A stretch of DNA of 64,000 nt, taken from the NCBI GenBank assembly GCA_018241025.1, contig JAFEEQ010000011.1, positions 392,970 to 456,969 of the forward strand. The letters run 5' to 3'. Position numbers and translations under genes: made by a program. This stretch comes from Pseudomonadota bacterium. Lineage in GTDB: Bacteria > Pseudomonadota > Alphaproteobacteria > Micropepsales > Micropepsaceae. The notes under the pieces are model-generated. The model ran no database searches. It saw only the letters and a program-made list of their open reading frames with translations, and was not told the origin of the DNA. Position 1 is the stretch's first letter, and each line of letters opens with the position of its first letter. Shown here piece after piece: positions 60,491-64,000 of this stretch.

Positions 60491-62578
60491 ATGACTGCAG
60501 ACAAAAAGTTTTCCGGATTCAATCGCCGCGAATTCGCGGCCGCCGCCGCAGCGATGGGCGCCTCACTGGCATTTTCCGCGCGCGCAGCGCATGCCTCGAA
60601 ACGCGCGTGGAAAGAGCGCCGCGATCTCTATCCGCAAGGGGTCGCATCGGGCGACCCGGATTCGGGCAGCGTGATCCTGTGGACGCGTTGTCCGCCGGCC
60701 ACGGGAAACACCGCACCGAAACTGACCGTCGAAGTCGCGGAAGACGACGCGTTCCGAAAAGTCGTCGCTACTGCCGCCGCGCTGCCGCTGGCGGATAACG
60801 ACTGGACGGTGCGCGTTCTCGCCGCCGGCCTCAAGCCGGCGACGACCTACTGGTATCGCTTCACCGACGCGCATGGCATGGGCAGCCGCATCGGCCGCAC
60901 AAGAACCGCGCCCGCCGACGATGATAGCCGTCCCGTCAACTTCGCCTTCGTCAGCTGTCAGGACCAGAACACCGGCTATAACAACGCCTACCGGCGCATG
61001 CTGTACGACGACCGCAACAAGCCGGAAGCCGAGCAGCTCGGCTTCGTCCTCCATCTCGGCGACTTCTTCTACGAGCTGGTGTGGTATCCGGAGGACCGTA
61101 CGAAGCCCTATTACAACCGCAAGATCCGCGACGTCGTCCGCTATCCCACCGGACAGAAGATCGCCGACTATCACATCCCCGTCGATCTCGCCGACTACCG
61201 TGCCGCCTACAAGGGCTACCTCGCCGATCCCGATCTCGCCGATGCCCGCGCGAACTGGCCCTTCATCTGCATGTGGGACAATCACGAATTCTCCTGGCGC
61301 GGCTTCCAGGGGCTCACCATCGACACCAAGGACATTGTCGGCGCCCAGACGCGCAAGGTCGCCGCGACGCAGGCCTGGTTCGAATATCAGCCGGCGCGCG
61401 TCGCCAAGGCCGGCGATCCCGACTGGAACCGCTACGATGCACCGAAGGTCGCGGACGCCGACATCAAGGCCTTCGACGTCTATAGCCTGGTGCAGGAGCC
61501 CAACAACCTCGCCGCGATCAACGCGCTCAGGACCTATCGCCATCTCAAATGGGGAAAGAATGTCGATCTCCTGCTGACCGACAATCGCAGTTTCCGCTCC
61601 TACTTCGTCCTCAACGACGACGGCACCAACGGGATGGAGACGCCGAAATTCCTCGATCTCGTTCCGCAGGAGATCGTGGAGATCCTCGACGCCGGCAAGG
61701 CCTATGGCGGCGGGCATCCGCCGGACACCATCGCCTTCGGCGACAAGCAGTTTCCCAACTTTCGCAAGGACAAGGACCCGCAATCGATTCTGGGCAAGGA
61801 GCAGAAGGCCTGGTTCCTCGAACAGCTCCGCGCGTCGAAGGCGACGTGGAAGATCTGGGGCAACAGCCAGGGCTCGCTCAATGCCAGGCTCGACATGAAG
61901 AACCTGCCGGCGGAATTCGGCACATGGCCGGGCAAGGACTACGGCATGTTCTGGCTCGACGATTGGGCCGGATTCCGCCACGAGCAGGGCGAGATCCTCG
62001 ACTTCGTCAAGGACAACGGCATCACCGGACTGACCTCGGTATGCGGCGACCGCCACGCCTCTCTCGCCGGCCTGTTGTCGAAGTCGCTGCCGCCGCAGGC
62101 CTACGAGCCGGTCGCGCTCGAATTCGTCGGGACCTCGATCTCGTCGCCCGGAACGGTCGAGGTCTACGAAGTCATCGTGCACGACAAGGAACCGTTGCAT
62201 GCGCTTCTGATGCGCCGCCCACCCGGTGCGCCGTCCGAGCCGATGGTGAACTTCTCGATCCTGCACGGTGTGAAGGCGAGCCTGACTTACGACAAGACCG
62301 GCGATCTGAAGCAGGCCCTGGCGCAATCCAATCCCGAAGTCGCGCCGCATCTAGCCTTTGTCGACCTCGGCGCCCATGGCTACAGCGCGGTGCGCGCGTC
62401 GGCCGACAGGCTGGAGACGACATTCGTCAGCATCCCCAACCCCGCCGAACGCAGCACGACAGACGACGGCGGACCGGTGACCTACCGCATCCGCTTCCGC
62501 GCAAACATCTGGCAGCCCGGCGAGACGCCGAAGCTGGAGCAGGAGGTGGTGGAGGGCGTGGTGCCGTTCCCGGTGTGA
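60491..62578 (+). CDS. PhoD-type alkaline phosphatase/phosphodiesterase
   Basis: A 695-aa secreted phosphatase of the PhoD family. The N-terminus has a Tat signal (FNRREFAAAAAAMGASLAFS with twin arginine). The PhoD N-domain (YPQGVASGDPDSGSVILWTRC) precedes the metallophosphatase core: VSCQDQNTGY, LHLGDFFYEL (metal Asp), WDNHEF (NHE motif) and TSVCGDRHASLAG. It likely releases phosphate from phosphodiesters or monoesters in the periplasm, with calcium and iron as usual for the family. A strong GGAGGGG ribosome-binding site precedes the ATG. It is monocistronic. Confidence 0.93.
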   Translation: MTADKKFSGFNRREFAAAAAAMGASLAFSARAAHASKRAWKERRDLYPQGVASGDPDSGSVILWTRCPPATGNTAPKLTVEVAEDDAFRKVVATAAALPLADNDWTVRVLAAGLKPATTYWYRFTDAHGMGSRIGRTRTAPADDDSRPVNFAFVSCQDQNTGYNNAYRRMLYDDRNKPEAEQLGFVLHLGDFFYELVWYPEDRTKPYYNRKIRDVVRYPTGQKIADYHIPVDLADYRAAYKGYLADPDLADARANWPFICMWDNHEFSWRGFQGLTIDTKDIVGAQTRKVAATQAWFEYQPARVAKAGDPDWNRYDAPKVADADIKAFDVYSLVQEPNNLAAINALRTYRHLKWGKNVDLLLTDNRSFRSYFVLNDDGTNGMETPKFLDLVPQEIVEILDAGKAYGGGHPPDTIAFGDKQFPNFRKDKDPQSILGKEQKAWFLEQLRASKATWKIWGNSQGSLNARLDMKNLPAEFGTWPGKDYGMFWLDDWAGFRHEQGEILDFVKDNGITGLTSVCGDRHASLAGLLSKSLPPQAYEPVALEFVGTSISSPGTVEVYEVIVHDKEPLHALLMRRPPGAPSEPMVNFSILHGVKASLTYDKTGDLKQALAQSNPEVAPHLAFVDLGAHGYSAVRASADRLETTFVSIPNPAERSTTDDGGPVTYRIRFRANIWQPGETPKLEQEVVEGVVPFPV

Positions 62579-62633
62579 AGGGCTCGCCAACTCGCGCAAA
62601 CACAGCCGCCAAACAAAGCGCTGCAATGCTTGC

Positions 62634-62660
62634 GTGAACAGAATGCTGTATTCTGTTCAT
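62634..62660. repeat. Left palindromic repeat beside the A+T-rich orphan gene
   Basis: GAACAGAAT-GCTGT-ATTCTGTTC (62636-62658) is a perfect inverted repeat with a 5-base loop. Its reverse complement matches 63656-63680 in 22 of 25 bases, so the orphan gene between is bracketed by a related pair. Confidence 0.7.
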
Positions 62661-62738
62661 GGGCGAACAGGTGTTCCTGACCGCAGTTAGGCAAAGTGAC
62701 CCCTCATTTTCCTTGTTTCCACGGGAAAGCGCACTCCG

Positions 62739-63614
62739 ATGAATTGGATCGAGCGATGGAACTCATTGTCGGCGCGGATTGAAGGGCTGCTTGGCGCAGT
62801 CAATTTCATCGTGCAGACAATGGGAATTCAGCACACCTTCGCCCCAGAAACGAAGCATGCATTGCTGTCGGAAGTGGATGCCCTCCTAATAGAGATGCGG
62901 AAGCTGCATGAGGACGAGGGGAACAATATGCCGAAGCCCGCTGCGCAAGCGCTGGCCGAATTTGTCGCAAATCCCATAGGTCTCCGAAATAATGGTGGAC
63001 AAGAAGCCGTGGCCTTGCAGGGACTGTCACCCATATTCGTATTCCGATCCCGCTATAGTTATTTGATACGCGACAGCGAGATCGAAGGAAGAAACGCAAC
63101 GGAACTTGCGTTTGAGCACCTAAATCGCGTTATCGCGGTCAACGAGGAGGTTCGAAACGCGTGGAAGACCGGATTTGAAAAAGGCGAGCTAGCTTGCGAA
63201 CGATTAGGCTCGGTTCATCTCCTCAGCCACGGAATTTGGGCCTTTAAGGTTCAAGCCAAAGGCGCCGCTACTGACTTGGTCTATAACGAGCCGCTCTCGC
63301 AAGGGGCGACAGTTCTTCGGCGATCGTCGAGAGCTATCGTTCTCACTGAGTGGAAGGTCGTGCGCTCCGGCGATCGAATTTACCGCGCGGCTGAAGAGGC
63401 ACGTCTTCAGACCAAGGATTACGCTGCAGGTATCTTGGGCGATCTCGAACTTAAGCGTACTCGATACATCGCACTGGTTGGCGAACGAAAGCTGCAAACG
63501 CCGGACGATTTCGAGTCGAATGGCGTTACATACAGACACATTTGGATTGCTGTCGATCCAGAGACCCCGTCTGTCTCTGCTCGATCTCGGAGCCGTCGGA
63601 GAGACATGGACTAA
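62739..63614 (+). CDS. Orphan protein of unknown function, unusually A+T-rich
   Basis: A 291-aa protein of no recognised family. The sequence is visibly richer in A and T than its neighbours, with codon use (ATA, AGA, TTA) unlike the rest, a sign of transfer. The N-terminus MNWIERWNSLSARIEGLLGAV is helical; the middle has FKVQAKGAATDLVYNEPLSQG and AIVLTEWKVVRSGDRIYRAAEEARLQTKDYAAGI, which looks like a nuclease- or ATPase-type binding region (E-W-K near residue 204), but no claim is made. The end is basic (SARSRSRRRDMD). It is flanked by palindromic repeats. Confidence 0.6.
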   Translation: MNWIERWNSLSARIEGLLGAVNFIVQTMGIQHTFAPETKHALLSEVDALLIEMRKLHEDEGNNMPKPAAQALAEFVANPIGLRNNGGQEAVALQGLSPIFVFRSRYSYLIRDSEIEGRNATELAFEHLNRVIAVNEEVRNAWKTGFEKGELACERLGSVHLLSHGIWAFKVQAKGAATDLVYNEPLSQGATVLRRSSRAIVLTEWKVVRSGDRIYRAAEEARLQTKDYAAGILGDLELKRTRYIALVGERKLQTPDDFESNGVTYRHIWIAVDPETPSVSARSRSRRRDMD

Positions 63615-63655
63615 GCGCGTGGAGTTAAGGAAATAAGGCGCGGCTATTCGCCCGT

Positions 63656-63680
63656 GAACAGAATACAGCAAATTGTTCAC
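63656..63680. repeat. Right palindromic repeat beside the A+T-rich orphan gene
   Basis: GAACAGAATACAGCAAATTGTTCAC, related (22 of 25 bases) to the reverse complement of the left element at 62634-62658. It lies 41 bp after the orphan's stop codon and before the interrupted gene. Confidence 0.7.
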
Positions 63681-63719
63681 TAGTGAGCGCCAGCCAGGCA
63701 TGCCGCCGCCACGCGGTCG

Positions 63720-63884
63720 CTACCCGTCCATTCGCCCGATCCACGCCAGCCGGCTGTCCAGCACGGCAAGGACCAGACGGTCGGTGATCGCATCGGCCGG
63801 GTCGCGCGCCGGCAAGTCCTGCAACAGCGCCGCGCGCGCCGTTTCGAGCTCACGTTGCGGTCCACCGCCATTCGGCGCAGGCCG
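63720..63884 (-). pseudogene. C-terminal fragment of a host gene cut by the IS element
   Basis: Reading on the minus strand, about 54 codons end in PARDPADAITDRLVLAVLDSRLAWIGRMDG and a stop (TAG at 63720-63722). The fragment is open until the IS sequence, where the frame meets a stop within a few codons. The rest of the gene must lie on the far side of the insertion, outside this window. The family is not recognised from the remnant. Confidence 0.55.
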
Positions 63885-64000
63885 TGACGTGCTCCCCGGA
63901 AATGTCCCCGTTTAGAGGCTAGAGTCCGTTCCACTGAGGAGACGGACGATGAAGCGTAGCCGGTTCACGGAAGAACAGATCATCGGAATATTGAAGCAGC
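63885..64000 (+). mobile_element. Left end of an IS3-family insertion sequence
   Basis: The sequence from about 63885 (TGACGTGCTCCCCGGAAATG) looks like the terminal repeat of an IS407-group IS3 element, and the transposase gene starts 64 bp inside. The rest of the element is beyond the window. It has cut the gene fragment to its left. Confidence 0.6.
63949..64000 (+). CDS. IS3-family transposase OrfA, truncated by the window end
   Basis: The first 17 residues, MKRSRFTEEQIIGILKQ, are the standard start of the IS3-family (IS407-type) OrfA helix-turn-helix protein. A GAGGAG ribosome-binding site lies nine bases upstream. The remaining gene and OrfB lie outside the window. Confidence 0.85.
   Translation, partial: MKRSRFTEEQIIGILKQ

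Noticed and set aside
62634..62680. LexA-type box near the orphan gene (several GTTC/GAAC words)
   Set aside because: None of the words has the same-orientation N7 spacing; the palindromes are better described as repeats.

Overview
The window is a GC-rich, gene-dense stretch of an alphaproteobacterial chromosome. The evidence is the gene content and order: dnaB, alr, mlaE-mlaF, radA-cvpA-purF in one block; fabD-fabG-acpP-fabF-mltG-yicC-gmk in another; and lptF-lptG-lptD-surA-pdxA-rsmA as a tightly overlapping chain. FabF is of the alphaproteobacterial type, and a GTTC-N7-GTTC LexA-type box is present. A Rhizomicrobium/Micropepsales- or Caulobacterales-like host is my inference; no rRNA or tRNA gene is present to settle it.

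Layout. 1-7.1 kb: accessory genes (epimerase-like oxidoreductase, XRE and ArsR regulators, a possible 2-oxoglutarate dioxygenase, tandem paralogous membrane proteins, an ArsC-like protein, and an RNA 2',3'-cyclic phosphodiesterase under a LexA-type box). 7.3-9.2 kb: dnaB and a lipoprotein. 9.3-12 kb: GT25 glycosyltransferase, sulfotransferase and a TonB-like membrane protein. 12-14.7 kb: alr-mlaE-mlaF. 14.7-16.2 kb: a small island with a HicA-like toxin/HTH partner pair bounded by a duplication of the mlaF 3' end, followed by two orphans. 16.3-20.6 kb: radA-cvpA-purF and an SDR. 20.6-25 kb (minus): enoyl-CoA hydratase, der, bamB and a YfgM-like protein. 25.1-29.5 kb: panB, a TPR/hydrolase-like protein, a possible RiPP-like peptide, and the rpsF-rpsR-rplI operon with a clear terminator. 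29.7-35.5 kb: MFS transporter, Crp-type regulator divergent from a TauD-type dioxygenase, rpiB, and a PRMT-like methyltransferase. 35.6-41.8 kb: fatty-acid synthesis, mltG, yicC, gmk. 41.8-45 kb: DUF1877 protein, amidohydrolase, zinc alcohol dehydrogenase. 45.1-52.8 kb (minus): LPS export and outer-membrane biogenesis. 53-58.5 kb: pepA-holC, an AAA ATPase, and two tandem lpxD copies. 58.5-64 kb: TPR membrane protein, PhoD phosphatase, an A+T-richer orphan bracketed by palindromes, and the left end of an IS3-family element that has truncated a host gene.

Theme. Much of the core content serves envelope construction: fatty acids (fabDGF, acpP), lipid A acylation (lpxD x2), LPS transport (lptDFG), outer-membrane protein folding (surA, bamB, YfgM-like), phospholipid transport (mlaEF) and peptidoglycan (alr, mltG). 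Accessory genes sit in the gaps between these conserved blocks. The most notable points are the toxin-antitoxin-like cassette at the mlaF 3' end, the LexA box on a leaderless thpR, the duplicated lpxD, and several self-contained operator palindromes next to regulators.
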